Made by a program: the position numbers and the translations under genes. This document shows, piece by piece, positions 21,306 to 31,883 of a stretch of 64,000 bases of DNA (positions are counted from its first letter, which is position 1; the number at the start of each line of letters is the position of its first letter). The stretch is from Orientallactaga sibirica (lineage: Eukaryota; Chordata; Mammalia; Rodentia; Dipodidae): assembly GCA_036365145.1 (NCBI GenBank), contig JAEOAD010000699.1, positions 10,513,001-10,577,000 of the forward strand. Direction: 5' to 3'. The notes below the pieces were generated by a model that searched no databases, was not told where the DNA came from, and worked only from the letters and a program-made list of their open reading frames with translations.

Positions 21306-21455
21306 TTCTGGGAGTGATAGCTCTTGCCTATAATCCCACATTTGAGAGGTAGTGACAAGAGGATCAGGAGTTCGCTCAAGGTCACTCTAGGATACACAGT
21401 GAGTTCAAGGCCAGCCTGGGCTACATGAGACCATGTTTCAAAAAACTAAACAAAA
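21306..21455 (+). repeat. Old B1-like SINE
   Basis: Sense diverged B1: CTTGCCTATAATCCCACA, GTTCAAGGCCAGCCTGGGC, TACATGAGACCATG and an A-rich end. No target duplication visible. Confidence 0.75.
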
Positions 21456-22059
21456 CCCAAACCTAAAACACCCTAAGCCTGAACCTGTTCACCAACCAAC
21501 AAACTTTTTCTTAATGCCGATTTGGTGACAGATTCTATGTGGAGCTGGAGTCACAGAGTAAAAGATAGCACATTGTCACCCACAGGGACTTTGCCTGGAA
21601 GGTAAGCTAGAAGCAAGGAGAAATTCCATCTTATGCAGCATGTGCAAGGTGTTAGGGAGGCTCACAAGACTGTCACATGGTAAACCCTAGGCATTTGGTG
21701 GTGTGGCGGTACAGGGCATGGATGGAGAGCAGGTTTCTGGAGGCCAGGAGCTGTGTGCCGGGAACGCAGCAGTGCCCTTCATTCGCAGGGGTACTTTTCA
21801 AAATGTTCTTCAGAAGCCTAAGCCACAGATAGTTCTGACCTCGGTATATGTTATAGTTGTTCTTATATGTATGTATCTAAGATAAGGTTTACTTTAGAAA
21901 CCAGGCACAGTAAGAGATTAATAATAATAGTTGATGACAAATTATATGGTAATTATAACACTAAACTGTAATAAGAGTCATTTGAAACCCATGAATTTTT
22001 TTCAGAATATTCCATTTAAAGCGGGATAGTTACAGATAAATGGAGCTTCCACAAGCAAA
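21456..22059. other. Unassigned sequence
   Basis: Probably old L2 in part (TGTGCAAGGTGTTAGGGAGGC near 21641), but too diverged to delimit. Confidence 0.3.
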
Positions 22060-22345
22060 CTTCAAGAACTGGTTGTAGAAGGGAGAGAAAAGGGGAAGGA
22101 ATTCTGGGAAGGAAAGCTGAGGACTATGCCTGGGAGAATGATGCAGTGCAGGATGTGTGTGCTGCCCGCAAGCCAAGCTGGAAAGGCTGGTGCATTTGGG
22201 AGTATAGTTGACAAGGCCAGGAAGGTAGGTGCCGCCAAGTCCTAGGAGGCACTTCAGGATAAGAAAGAGGTGCCTCAGCTCTACCCTATAAGTGACGGGT
22301 GGCCATTGAGGGGGTTTAAGCTGGAGGATGCTGTTATACAATTTG
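22060..22345 (+). repeat. L2 fragment
   Basis: GAACTGGTTGTAGAAGG...CAAGGCCAGGAAGG...GGGTGGCCATTGAGGGGGTTTAAGC resembles the L2 block ending 'gggaagccattggagggttttaagc'. The minus-strand frame across it (103 codons) is spurious. Confidence 0.55.
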
Positions 22346-22399
22346 TACCTTTTTTTTTTTGTTTGTTTATTTGATTTTGGTCTTTTGTCTTTATGTTTT

Positions 22400-22465
22400 A
22401 TTTATTTATTTTTAAACAAGGACACTAAGGGTTGAACTCAGGTCCTCATGCTTAGTAGGTAAGTC
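22400..22465 (-). repeat. ID-like SINE fragment
   Basis: AAGGGTTGAACTCAGGTCCTC then ATGCTTAGTAGG is an antisense ID/B4 head. Truncated. Confidence 0.5.
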
Positions 22466-22479
22466 TTATTATTTTGTTA

Positions 22480-22533
22480 TTTGTGTGCATATGTATATAC
22501 ATGTCCATGTGTGTTGGTGCATGTGTGTGTGAT

Positions 22534-22566
<33 letters not shown>

Positions 22567-22642
22567 TCATGTAGAGATTATTTCTCTCAGGTACTAACCA
22601 CCTGCCTCTTTCTTTCCCTCTTTCTTTCTTTCTTTCTTTTTT

Positions 22643-22691
<49 letters not shown>

Positions 22692-22903
22692 TTTTTTGAG
22701 ACAGGGGCTCTCATTGGGCTGAGCTCACCAAGTAGGCTAAAATGGCTGGCCAATGAGCCTCAGGGATCTGTCTCTGCTTTCCCAGGTATGGGAATACATG
22801 TGTGTGACACCATGGCCAGCATTTTATATGGGTTCTGGGGATCAAATTCAGTCCTCGTGCTTGTAAAGCAAGCACTTTATTGACTAAGCACTCTCCCCAG
22901 CCC
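22480..22903 (-). repeat. B4-type SINE with GT and CTTT tracts
   Basis: Antisense B4: GT tail (22539-22566), an expanded CTTT microsatellite replacing the T-rich joint (22606-22691), B1-like body (GAGACAGGGGCTCTCATTGG) and ID-like head ending at 22903. The lysine/glutamate-rich frame here is only the microsatellite. Confidence 0.85.
22606..22691. repeat. (CTTT)n microsatellite
   Basis: About 86 bases of CTTT with few interruptions, inside the B4 element at 22480-22903. Confidence 0.95.
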
Positions 22904-22904
22904 A

Positions 22905-23699
22905 TTGCTTTTGTGTTAAACTATGAAATTCACATACTGTAGCACCAATGAAAAGGAAAATGTTTTTCTTTTATGATTCTCATCATGGGGCCAAAATATA
23001 TTTTCCAGATCAATGCTAATTGAAATGAACCCAAGTGGGGACAATATGGGATCCATGACATTCACAGAAGGCCAAATAATCCAAGTGCAAGGACCTCAGT
23101 GTGACTGCATCCTAGGACTGTTTCAGAGCTTTGTAATGTTTGATGTCAAGTGTCATGTGCAGTGCAAAAATAAAAGCACTCTGTCATCATTGCATCTGTA
23201 AAGTCTTGGAAGGGGAATGGGTGGGGAGTTTGTGTGGTTTTTGAAACAGGAAGTTCTACCTCAAAGTGTGTCATTTCTGAAGCGAAGAAAGTTCTGATAG
23301 AATTTAGAAAAGCTGGTACAATAGCAATTTGATGTTTTCAACATATTTATTTGTAGTTGCATAGATAAATACACAACTTTATATCACAAAACCTATGGTA
23401 GTATTTTCATGCAAAGTAACTAAAATATATGCACAATTGGCCACTCTGAGATTTTTATGAAGCCAAAGAAATTCTTGTTTAGCTTTGTGAAAGACATAAT
23501 TTATGGCTTGCAAATCCAAATTTTGAAATTTAAAACATAGGCTTTCAACTTTTAAAGGCTCACTTGAAATTTTGAGAATGGAAATAAAGATATAAATGTT
23601 GGTTATCATCATTGTAGGAAAAACATTATGATTTGAATAATGCTAAAAGCACATTCAGAAACTCCCAGAGGTCATAAGGAAAAGCATGAAGGGTCCCTA
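22905..23699. other. Unassigned sequence
   Basis: Nothing recognised. AATAAA near 23168 has no supporting gene context. Confidence 0.3.
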
Positions 23700-24130
23700 T
23701 AGCTTAAAGGTGTCGGCTCATCTAGCTCAGAATGAAATAGGCTGTGGTCAAAAGAACATCATACAGAATCTATGGCCCAAGAAGTCCACCTTTACCTGAA
23801 AGGCCCAGCTCCCCCTGAATAACCAGTGGGCTCGGCTTCAGGATCCTTATCCCCACTGGGAGTGGGAGGAGGACCGGATGGGCCAGTGTCCTCCATGCAT
23901 ACATCCTGACCTTGGAAATTGCAGAAACACCTCCCCAGATCTCCAGAACTCTTCCAGATGGTGAGACAACAATTCCTGGAGAAGATGGAGGAGGTGAAGA
24001 TGAATCAGGCCTACATCACTACTTTAACCAGATGCTTGAGATGAAATGTTTGATTCATACTTGTATTTACATTTTGATGCCTGAAATTTGATCACTGCAA
24101 ATGGTCTGTTATCAAAAGACAATCCAGAAA
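23700..24130 (+). other. Possible decayed processed pseudogene or old repeat
   Basis: Contains short, frame-shifted coding-like stretches: a plus-strand frame near 23800-23965 rich in W, P and E (e.g. NNQWARLQDPYPHWEWEED), then QQFLEKMEEVKMNQAYITTL near 23967-24030. I cannot match it to a named protein. It could equally be chance or an unrecognised repeat. Confidence 0.2.
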
Positions 24131-24149
24131 AAAGGTTTAGGGGTGTTAT

Positions 24150-24290
24150 GATACTATGGTGGTAAAAACCATGAACTCTGGGGCCACACTACCTTGTTTG
24201 AATTCTCATAATCCTTATTAGCTGGCTGTCTGTTATGAACATGCCATTTACTCTTGTTATGCCTTTATTTGCCCCTCTGAAGAGTGAGAG
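24150..24290 (+). repeat. MIR SINE fragment
   Basis: AACCATGAACTCTGGGGCCACACTACC...TTGAATTC...TTATTAGCTGGCTGTC is the MIR 5'/core pattern (gactctggagccagactgcctgggttcgaatcc...ttactagctgtgtgacc). Confidence 0.65.
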
Positions 24291-24609
24291 CCCTGAAGAG
24301 TGACAGTGAGGGGCTTAAGCACATTCACACAGTAAAGTCTGTGGAAGAGGTCTCTTAGAGAGCCAAGGGTCTCTGCAGTTCATCTCTGCTGCACCCATCT
24401 GTGGATCAGGCACTGGTTGGCTGGGCTTGTGAGAACTCTTGCAGGGAGTCCCTGTTGGGAGTCAAGAATTCCCACCCACACCTCCTAACAAACACTTCCC
24501 TTCTCAGCCATGATGACCTCATGCTCTTCTGAATTTCTTTCTCTACTCTCCTGGTTCTGTGTTGAGCTTACTCTATCCCTACCCCACTCTTTCCTCAGGG
24601 AGTTTCTCA
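24291..24609. other. Unassigned sequence
   Basis: Possible MIR tail at its left edge; nothing else recognised. Confidence 0.25.
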
Positions 24610-24950
24610 TTCACTCCTCCAAGGGATGTAGTTACTTTCTCATTGTTGGGACAAAACAACCTGATGGGAGGAATGTGTGTATTTTGTCTTACTATCTCAA
24701 GGGGAAGCTTCATGGTGGCAGGAGAAAGGATGGCATGAGCAGAGGCTGACATCACCTCCATGCTACACAGGTGGACAACAGCAGCAGGAGAGTGATGTGA
24801 TCTCTGGCAAGGGGGAAGTGGCTATAACACCCCCTAAATCCACCCTCAACAACACACCTCTAGCAAAGCTCTACCTCCCAAATTGCCGTCAGCTGGGCTG
24901 GGGCTCAAGCACTCAGAACACATGAGTTGACAGGACATCTGATGCAGGCC
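24610..24950 (-). mobile_element. MaLR-like LTR fragment
   Basis: Antisense LTR with TTTCTCATTGTTGGGACAAAAC, TACTATCTCAAGGGGAAGC and TTCATGGTGGCAGGAG. The plus-strand reading frame resembles that of 36475-36845, which shows both are copies of one family rather than genes. Confidence 0.5.
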
Positions 24951-25639
24951 ACCACAAAGCCCCTCTGTATCCTCTGAGCTATCTTGTCTAGTCTACAGGA
25001 TCTGTCTCCACAACATGACATCTGCCCCTCAGGTCTCTCTGAAGAGTTTGAGGTCCAGTTATCCACTTCATTCTGGACAGGGTTTTGCATGCCTTAGAAT
25101 CTCTGTGAGCCCAGTAAGTGAAAAGCCACCTTCATGCTCTTACATCCCTCCCCTGGGATGGCCCAGGTCAGTGGCTGGTAGGATCATCCATGCAGGCCTG
25201 GGAAGTACCTCCATTGGCCTTTTTCCTGCCTAGTTCACATGCAAGCCTGTTAGCTCTACTCTTCAGCATCTCTGACATAAGCCTACTCACTGCTCTCCCT
25301 CAGGGTGCCCTAGGCTACTTCTGTCACCCTTCTGTAGCCTTCAAAGCTATCTACATATATAGTGTACATAAAAGATGGTTAGGGAATAGTTAACTCACTC
25401 TGAGAAATGAATTGTCTAGTTTCAGATAAAAATACTGCAAAGAAAAATATACAAAGATAATCAGAGACAGAGAGACAGAGGAGCTAGGGAAAGGGTTCTC
25501 TGCCCAGGTCCTATGTAAGGAAGAGGACTCCAGGTCTGCCAAGAATGTACAAGTCCTGAAATAGAAATGAAGCCTGAAGGGTTCAAGCTTGGGGACAATC
25601 ACAGGTGGGAGGCAAAGGGGTGAGTGGGTCAGTGAGTTT
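24951..25639. other. Unassigned sequence
   Basis: Nothing recognised. The right end may already be L2. Confidence 0.3.
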
Positions 25640-25724
25640 AAGTTCTCACAGGCTGGTCTCTGTATGGCTTTGGAGGCCTTGGGGAAAGAGTTCAATTTTT
25701 ATTTCAAATGCAGTGTGAGGTATT
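25640..25724 (+). repeat. L2 fragment, left part
   Basis: TGTATGGCTTTGGAGGCCTTGGGG...TTTTTATTTCAAATGCAGTG corresponds to L2 'taggccatggtaaggactttggattttattctaagtgcaatg'. It breaks off at the LTR starting at 25725 and appears to resume near 26385. Confidence 0.55.
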
Positions 25725-26113
25725 AGTTTGGATATGAAGTATTTCCTTAAATGACTCATTGGTAAGACTTCCCCTTCAGTTGGTGGATCCAACTGATGCA
25801 AAGTGATTAGATCATGAGAGCTCTGACCCTCTCAATGGATTAGTCCACTCATAGGTTAATAATAGAATGGCATTATTGGGACCTGGAGCCTGGTTGGAGC
25901 AACTAGGTCCAGAGGCATGTACTTGGAGGTTCTAACTTATCATTACCCCTCTCTTTTTCTTCTTCTGCTTCCCTCTGCCTTCTCCACCATGATGCTCTGC
26001 CTCACCGCAGACCCACAGGGATGTGCTCACGAGTCTATGGGATGCAAACCTGAAACCATAAGCCAAAGTTAATCTCTCCCCCTTAAGCTCTTTCACTCAG
26101 GTATTTGTCACAG
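25725..26113 (+). mobile_element. MaLR-like solo LTR
   Basis: Sense LTR: TTAGTTTGGATATGAAG start, GATCATGAGAGCTCTGACC, AATGGATTAGTCC, CCATGATGCTCTGCC, GAAACCATAAGCCAAAGTTA, ending GTATTTGTCACAGCAATG. Same family as 35455-35832. Confidence 0.65.
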
Positions 26114-26127
26114 CAATGATGGCTTTT

Positions 26128-26377
26128 TTTGTGTGTGTAGAGAGACACAGAGAGTGACAGAGAGAGAGAGGGAGAGGAAGACAAATAGAGATGGGCACGC
26201 CAGCAGCCTCTCAGCTGCTGCAAACGAAATCCAGATGTGTGTGCCCCCTTGTGGTCAAGTGTGGCATTGCGCCCTTGTGTCACTTTGCATCTGGCTAAAC
26301 GTGGGACCTGGAGATTGGAACCAGAGTTCTTAGGCTTAGGAGGCAGATGCCTTAACTGCTAAGCCATCTCTCCAGCC
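26128..26377 (-). repeat. tRNA-derived SINE (subfamily II) with 14-bp target duplication
   Basis: Antisense subfamily-II copy (CAGCAGCCTCTCAGCTGCTGC, GTCACTTTGCATCTGGC). Perfect repeat CAATGATGGCTTTT at 26114-26127 and 26378-26391, at the junction of the LTR and the L2 sequence. Confidence 0.95.
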
Positions 26378-26450
26378 CAATGATGGCTTTTAAACAGAGG
26401 AATGACTTGCTTTTATTACCTATATTTAAAAAATATTAAAAACTGTTTCT
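26378..26450 (+). repeat. L2 fragment, right part
   Basis: TGGCTTTTAAACAGAGGAATGACTTGC matches L2 'ggttttaagcaggggagtgacatg', the segment expected after the left part at 25640-25724. Confidence 0.5.
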
Positions 26451-26644
26451 GAACTCAAAATATATCTATGTAGTTGTTGACTATGGGAGACAGACGAAGC
26501 TGGAAGAGTCAAGGGTTGTCTTGTGTTGTTTGAATAAAGGTGAGAAGGATACCCCATCAGCTCTCAGGAATTAATCTATAAGGCCTCAGGACATCTCCAT
26601 TAAGACTGCCTCTGATGGAGCTCTCTGCACTCAGATGCCTTCAA

Positions 26645-26860
26645 CTGATTATTGCTATAAACTGGGTTTTAATGTCCCTCACGAAGCCCATGTGGTAAAG
26701 GTTTGGGCCACAGGATGCTACAACTGGGAAGTGGTATAGTTTTCAAAAGTGAGGCCTAGTGGTAGGTCTTTAGGCCATTGGGGTTATTCACTTGAAGGAG
26801 ACTGTAGGGCACTTCCTTGCGCTCTTTTTGCTTTCCAGCCATGATCCCAAGGATTTCCAC
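26645..26860 (+). mobile_element. MaLR-like LTR fragment
   Basis: AACTGGGTTTTAATGTCCC, GCCCATGTGGTAAAGG, GAGGCCTAGTGGTAGGTC and CTTTCCAGCCATGAT follow the order of a MaLR U3. The 3' part is not recognisable. Confidence 0.5.
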
Positions 26861-27215
26861 CAACTTGGGATCCTCATGAAAGAACTGCTCTAGGAAGAGG
26901 CTGCCTAAAAGGAAAAGCACCTGAAAGTCCCAAGACTGCAGGCCCCAAGTGACCAAGTGCTTCAGAGACAGCTTTGTCTGCACAGGCAAGAATATTCCTG
27001 AGAGAGGCTTTTCTCTGATAATTTAAAGCCTGTCAGGCATAGTGTAAACCCTAATGGAAAAAAGCGGCTGATAACTTTGTGCATAGCTGTGACTGCCCTT
27101 GACCTCGTCCCTCAGCCAGCATCCACCATTTTCAGAATTCAGCGTTCTCCCCACTCTTCTGTTCTGGGCTGCCACCCATGTCTTTTAGTTTTCTTGTCTA
27201 TTTTTGTTTTGTTTT
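26861..27215. other. Unassigned sequence
   Basis: May contain the rest of the LTR at 26645; not supportable. Confidence 0.25.
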
Positions 27216-27306
27216 GTTTTGGTGTTGGTGCTGCAGTTGGAACCCAGAGCCTTGCACATGCTGGGGACATGCTAAGCAAGTGCTAGGTGGAGGCCACATT
27301 CCTAGC
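27216..27306 (-). repeat. ID-like SINE
   Basis: Antisense ID: TGGAACCCAGAGCCTTGCACATGC (B-box side) and GCTAAGCAAGTGCTAG (A-box side), with a short internal insertion. Confidence 0.65.
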
Positions 27307-27544
27307 CACTCCTTTATTTTTCTTTTCAATTTTCCAAAGGAACAAGCTGCCAATCTTCCAACTTTTCTCTCTCGCACCACACTCTATCCTGAATAAGCAC
27401 ACCAGAGCCAGTCATGTGTTGGGTCTTGAGTGAGCAGCAGTATGTGGGGGTTGAGGGAGCGTGTGGCATTGGAGCCTCTGCTAGCACTCAGGGTCCCCAC
27501 TGCAGTCACCTTCCATGTTTCACTGACCCTCATGGTCCTGCCAG

Positions 27545-27655
27545 GGGGCTGATAATCACCTCTTTCGCAGATGAGAAAAAGCAGTTTATGAAAAGCTTGA
27601 ACACTATTCCCAGCAGGGCTCAGAGAGAAGATGTTTTGTCAAGGACAACCTGAGG
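27545..27655 (-). repeat. MIR SINE fragment
   Basis: GATAATCACCTCTTTCGCAGATGAG...GGGCTCAGAGAGAAGATG resembles the antisense MIR core (attatcatccccattttacagatgag...ggctcagagagg). Confidence 0.6.
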
Positions 27656-28109
27656 TAGGGATTTTGTTCTGGAGGTTTCACCCTCATGTTATCCTCATTG
27701 CCCACTGAGGCTCAGTTGTGACCTGAGCGAGACAGATTGCCTCCAGGTCACGTTCTCTGGGTACCTTGTTACCTCTCTGTGTCTACCGTCTCCTCCTTCC
27801 CTAGACACACCCTGTCCCTTGTTCACAAGTGTTAGATAAGTAACTTCATTATCTCTGATCCAGATTCCCCATGGCCAGCTGCTCAAATCTCTCAGATAAT
27901 TCAGACAATGCTTACTTCTGTTCTCAACTGCTGATTTTTTTTTCAAAAGTAACTTTTTTTTTTTTTTCATGAAAACAAGACTTAGTTTTCACAGGTGGGG
28001 AGCTGTGGCCTTTTGTGCACAAGGTCTGCATCTGCCAGCAGAGGGGCAAGATGACAAAGCCATCAAGACCTAAAGGGCCAGTGCTATTTCACACAGCTCC
28101 ATGATGCAT
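27656..28109. other. Unassigned sequence
   Basis: Contains a T run near 27952-27967; otherwise nothing recognised. Confidence 0.3.
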
Positions 28110-28640
28110 TCACGCAAATTAGGACTCCTGGCCCCAGCACAGTGTAACCAATGTAAAAAACACAGGCAGCTGGCTCTTTGTAACAGCCCACATTGGAAAC
28201 TATCCAAATGTCTATCAGCTGTAGAATAAATGTTTAAGTTGTGTTATTTTTGTACAATGAAATAGCAACAAAAAAAAAATAGAATGACCTGTCTATAACT
28301 ATACGTAACATTATGGACAAATTTCATAAGCATAACATTGTGTGAGAGAGGCTAGACACAAAAGAGAACATATGCTATGATTCCATTGACATGAAATGTA
28401 AAAGCAGGTAAAACTAATCTATGGTGTTAGAATCAGGATATGGTCTGCCCTAGGGGGTGGGTAGTGCCAGGAAGCTAGAATAAAGAGGCTTCTCCGGTAT
28501 AGGCTATACCATGGTTCACAAGTATAAATCAGTTTGTGAAGATTCATTCAGCTGGACACCTGTGATGAGTACATTTTTCTGCATCCACGTTCTCTTCAGT
28601 GTAAACTAAAAGTGAAAGAAGACGTCAGGAACTAGCTTTG
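28110..28640 (+). repeat. Old L1 (L1M-type) 3' end
   Basis: CACATTGGAAACTATCCAAATGTC...ACATAAGCATAACATTGTGTGAG-like motifs...ATTCCATTGACATGAAATG match the sense L1M 3' region ('caaatgtccatcaa...gattccatttatatgaaatg'). Confidence 0.65.
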
Positions 28641-28779
28641 TCCATGAGCAATGTGATATGTGTTATTTTTATCCTTATTAACTCGTGAAGATCAGTGTCA
28701 GTTTCTTCTATGATAAAGTGATTCAGTGATTTGTGGAGAATAAGAGACAGCAACTTGGGACTTCTTTTACCTTGTTTTT

Positions 28780-28930
28780 TTTGGGGGGGGGTCAAGGTAG
28801 GGTATCATTCTAGCCCAGGCTGACCTGGAATTCACTATGTAGTCTCAGGCTGGCCTTGAACTCACAGCGATCCTCCTACCTCTGCCTCCCAAGTACTGGG
28901 ATTAAAGGCGTGTGCCACCACGCCAAGGCT
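28780..28930 (-). repeat. B1 SINE
   Basis: Antisense B1 with a T/G-run tail complement and a near-consensus body. The left flank ACCTTGTTTTT (28769-28779) recurs at 29003-29013, right of the partial B1 that follows. Confidence 0.92.
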
Positions 28931-28939
28931 TTGACCTTG

Positions 28940-28999
28940 GTCCTCCTACCTCTGCCTCCCCAGTGCTGGGATTAACGGCGTGTGCCACCATGCCCGGCT
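28940..28999 (-). repeat. 3'-truncated, tailless partial B1
   Basis: 60 bp covering only the B1 5' end (TCCTCCTACCTCTGCCTCCC...GTGCCACCATGCCCGGCT in antisense). Bounded by TGACCTTG at 28932-28939 and 29001-29008. Ordinary SINE truncation removes the 5' end, so a 5' piece with no tail is unusual. Confidence 0.85.
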
Positions 29000-29013
29000 C
29001 TGACCTTGTTTTT

Positions 29014-29358
29014 AAAAATAATCTCTAGAACATTAGACTGTCATAGAAATCACACTTTGCACATACCATAAATACCTTATGGATAGTACATGAAAGATTT
29101 GTTTTCTAATTGAGCTAACCTTAAGAAGTCAGATAACATTTCCTCTGTGTCTTTTTTGCTGGCACAAGATTGATCTCAAGTTCTTATGATGAGATCTTGA
29201 ATTATAGAAACATATTTTGTTGGAGAAAATGGAAAGAAAAAGACATGGAGATCAGCAGTAGAGTATCCTTACAAATAAAGCTAATAATTGGTGAAACAGA
29301 TTACCCCACTCTCCCCTTTCTATCTTTTTTTTCTGTTTTTATTCCTTTTCCACCACTC
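29014..29358. other. Unassigned sequence
   Basis: Nothing recognised. The open frame from 29170 runs on through a B1 and is not a gene. Confidence 0.3.
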
Positions 29359-29480
29359 CTTTTTTTTTTTTTTTTTTTGGAGATAGGGTCTTACTACACA
29401 GCCCAGGCTGGTCTTGAACTTGTGATCTTCTTGCGTCAGTGTCTGAATGCTCAGATTACAGTGTATGCCACCATGCTGGG
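29359..29480 (-). repeat. Old B1-like SINE
   Basis: Antisense B1-like monomer after a T run: GGTCTTACTACACAGCCC, CAGGCTGGTCTTGAAC, GCCACCATGCTGGGC. It supplies the middle of the 144-codon frame at 29170-29604. Confidence 0.75.
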
Positions 29481-29657
29481 CAGAAAAATCAGGAGTCATT
29501 TAAACCTATATACTGTCCTATCATGGACTCTGAAAAATGTCATGTTATGCCTCTTAAATGTAATTTCATTATTCTTGGATGACAGTGTCATACTTTTTGG
29601 GTGACTGAACAAAAGAACCAAGCTTTGCATTTTGGGTCCTTACAATACAGTTTTCTG

Positions 29658-29904
29658 GGCTGGAGAGATGGCTTAGCGGTTAAGGCGCCTGCCTGCTAAG
29701 CCTAAGAACCCAGTTCCAATCTCCAGGTCCCACGTATAGTCAGATGCAAAGTGACGCAAGGGTGCAATGCCACACTTGACCACAAGGGGGTGCATGCATC
29801 TGGATTTTGTTCGCAGCAGCTGAGAGGCTACTGGCATGCCCATCTCTATCTGTCTTCCTCTCCCTCTTTCTCTGTCTCTCTCCAAAAATAATTTAAAAAA
29901 ATAT
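29658..29904 (+). repeat. tRNA-derived SINE (subfamily II)
   Basis: Sense near-consensus copy: GGCTGGAGAGATGGCTTAGC, GGTTAAGGCGCCTGCCTGC, CT-rich 3' part and A-rich tail. Repeat AGTTTTCTG at 29649-29657 and 29905-29913 flanks it. Confidence 0.93.
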
Positions 29905-30204
29905 AGTTTTCTGAAAGGATGGGGGGACAAGAGGATGGTTAGGTATAGTGGTGTAGTTGGATAGAAGAAAGAACTTATAATGTTGTCTAGCATAGTAGGT
30001 TAATGATGGTTGATAACTAATTTTGTAATTTTCAAACTATCAGAGAGGATTTTCAGTGTTCCCAACACAACAAATGATTAATGTTTGAGGTGACATATAT
30101 GTTAATTCCCTTGATCGGATCATTACACATTGTATACAGTATGGGAAATGTCACACTGTGGTCCATAAAAATGTAAAATTATTTGTCAATAAAAATACAA
30201 ATAT

Positions 30205-30367
30205 TGAGCCGGGTGTGGTGGCACACGCCTTTAACACCAGCACTCGCGAGGCAGAGGTAGGAGGATTGCCGTTAGTTCAAGGCCACCCTGAGACTACAGA
30301 GTGAACTCCAGGTCAGCCTGGGCTAGAGTGAAACCCTGCCTCAAAAAAAAAAAAAAAAAAAAAAAAG
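30205..30367 (+). repeat. B1 SINE
   Basis: Sense B1, near consensus (AGCCGGGTGTGGTGGCACAC...), with a tail of about 25 A's. Repeat CAAATAT at 30198-30204 and 30368-30374. Confidence 0.93.
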
Positions 30368-30374
30368 CAAATAT

Positions 30375-30743
30375 CCCAGGTTTACTGATACATAATTTTT
30401 CTCAAGACATATAGAACAAGTCATTGCTATAAATTTTCTAACATGACTCAAAGTCACAATAATCTTTCAATTCTTTAGGAAACATTCTCTTCAAAACCCA
30501 CCCTTGATGGATGTTGGGACATGGCTCATGTTGCCAGAAGAGGAGTTTCCAATGGCTATTGGAACAGCCAAGTTCAGTTTGCATTTGCTTTTCTGCATTC
30601 AGAAATCCAAGCTAGTGAGTCTCCTTGGCTTCTGTCAAGTTCCTCCATTTTCAGGCTGTCTTTTGAGGCAGGTAACCGATAGGTGGCTGTTTATCATGAA
30701 CTGCAGAGCTTTCTCCTGAAGAAAGAAACAAGGATCAAGAACT
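30375..30743. other. Unassigned sequence
   Basis: Nothing recognised. Confidence 0.25.
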
Positions 30744-30751
30744 TAGATGGC

Positions 30752-30976
30752 AGTTGGAGAATTGGCTCAGTGGTTAAAGGCACTTGATTGAAAAGTCTGA
30801 TGACCTGGGTTTGATTCCCCAGTACTCACTTAAAGCCAGATAAACAAACAAACAAACAAACAAACAAACAAAACCAAGTGGTACATGCATCTGAAATTCA
30901 TTTGCAATAGCAAGAGGCCCCGGTGCACCCATTCTCTCTCTCTCTTTCAAATAAATAAATAGATTTCTTTTTAAAA
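30752..30976 (+). repeat. tRNA-derived SINE with internal CAAA tract
   Basis: Sense copy with an AAAC/CAAA microsatellite (30842-30873) in the middle of the body, between the AGCCAGAT and AAGTGGTACATGC blocks. Flanks AACTTAGATGGC (30740-30751) and AGCTCAGATGGC (30978-30989) look like a diverged target duplication. Confidence 0.88.
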
Positions 30977-31039
30977 GAGCTCAGATGGCCATAAGCCTTG
31001 GTGAAGTTTCTGGGCTTGAGAGTGATCTGGAGTCTTTCT

Positions 31040-31352
31040 TACAGGTTAGAACCTTATCTGAAATGCACAGGACCAGAAATCTTTCAGATTTTTTTCCACA
31101 GTTTGGAATATCCTGAGATATCTTGGCAGCTTAGAGCCTCAGGATTTCTTTATATTTTACATGCACCTTATACACATAGTCTGAAGATAATATTATAGAA
31201 TATTTTTAGTGCACTTGCATTTTAATTGTGACCTGTCAATTGAAGTCAGGTATAGAATTTTCCAGTTGTAGCTTCATGTCAATATTCAAAAAGCTTCATA
31301 TTTCAGAGCATTGTGGGTTTTTGATTTTAGGATTTGGGGTGCTCAATCTGTA
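31040..31352 (+). mobile_element. Old nonautonomous DNA transposon (TcMar-like)
   Basis: Starts TACAGGTTAGAACC and ends in the inverted form GGTGCTCAATCTGTA, giving imperfect terminal inverted repeats with TA at both edges. Internal blocks (ACCTTATCTGAAATGCACAG, CACCTTATACACATAGTCTG) match an old mammalian MER I recall as Kanga/Tc2-type. The exact name is uncertain. Confidence 0.6.
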
Positions 31353-31798
31353 CTAGCACCAGGCAGAGAGGGGAGAACAGAAAGCCTAAGGAATACAAAT
31401 AGCCAAACCTACGAAGCAGCTGCTGTTCTGCCTAGTGCAGAGACCTAGCTTTGTGAAATCCCTTTGAACCAGCACACACACTTGGGCCCAACTCGAGGAG
31501 GCTCCATGTTGCCCATTTGTGTCTTATTTCAAGATTTACCTCCTCTTAGCATAAAAGCAAAGATTTCTAGGTAAGCCTAGGTAGCAGGTGCTCCGGCCAG
31601 CTTTAACATCAACAGCACCTGGTATCTGTGAAATATAAGCCTGTGGGGAACATTGGCTGCGAGGACCCTGGGGTTGGATGTATGTGAGGGTTGGGTTGTG
31701 TGAATTGGATGTAGGCAAGTTTATCCATGCCATACCCAAGGGGCCCAAGGTCATTCCATTCCATCCTAAGCATCCTATATGGACCAACATTTGAAACA
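31353..31798. other. Unassigned sequence
   Basis: Nothing recognised. Confidence 0.25.
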
Positions 31799-31883
31799 AC
31801 TCACTATGTATCCCTGGCTGGCAATCCTCCTGCCTCTGTCTTTCCAGTGCTGGGATTATAAACCTGGACCACCCTACCTGGAT
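31799..31883 (-). repeat. Old B1-like SINE fragment
   Basis: ACTCACTATGTATCCCTGG...CCTCCTGCCTCTGTC...GTGCTGGGATTATAAAC: antisense B1-like, internally deleted. Confidence 0.6.

Noticed and set aside
22469..22753. Lys/Glu-rich protein (KKERKKER repeats)
   Set aside because: Direct translation of the CTTT microsatellite inside a B4 SINE. The same applies to 41681-41965.
29170..29604. 144-codon open frame
   Set aside because: Its centre is an antisense B1 (29359-29480) with a T run; a repeat-derived chance frame.
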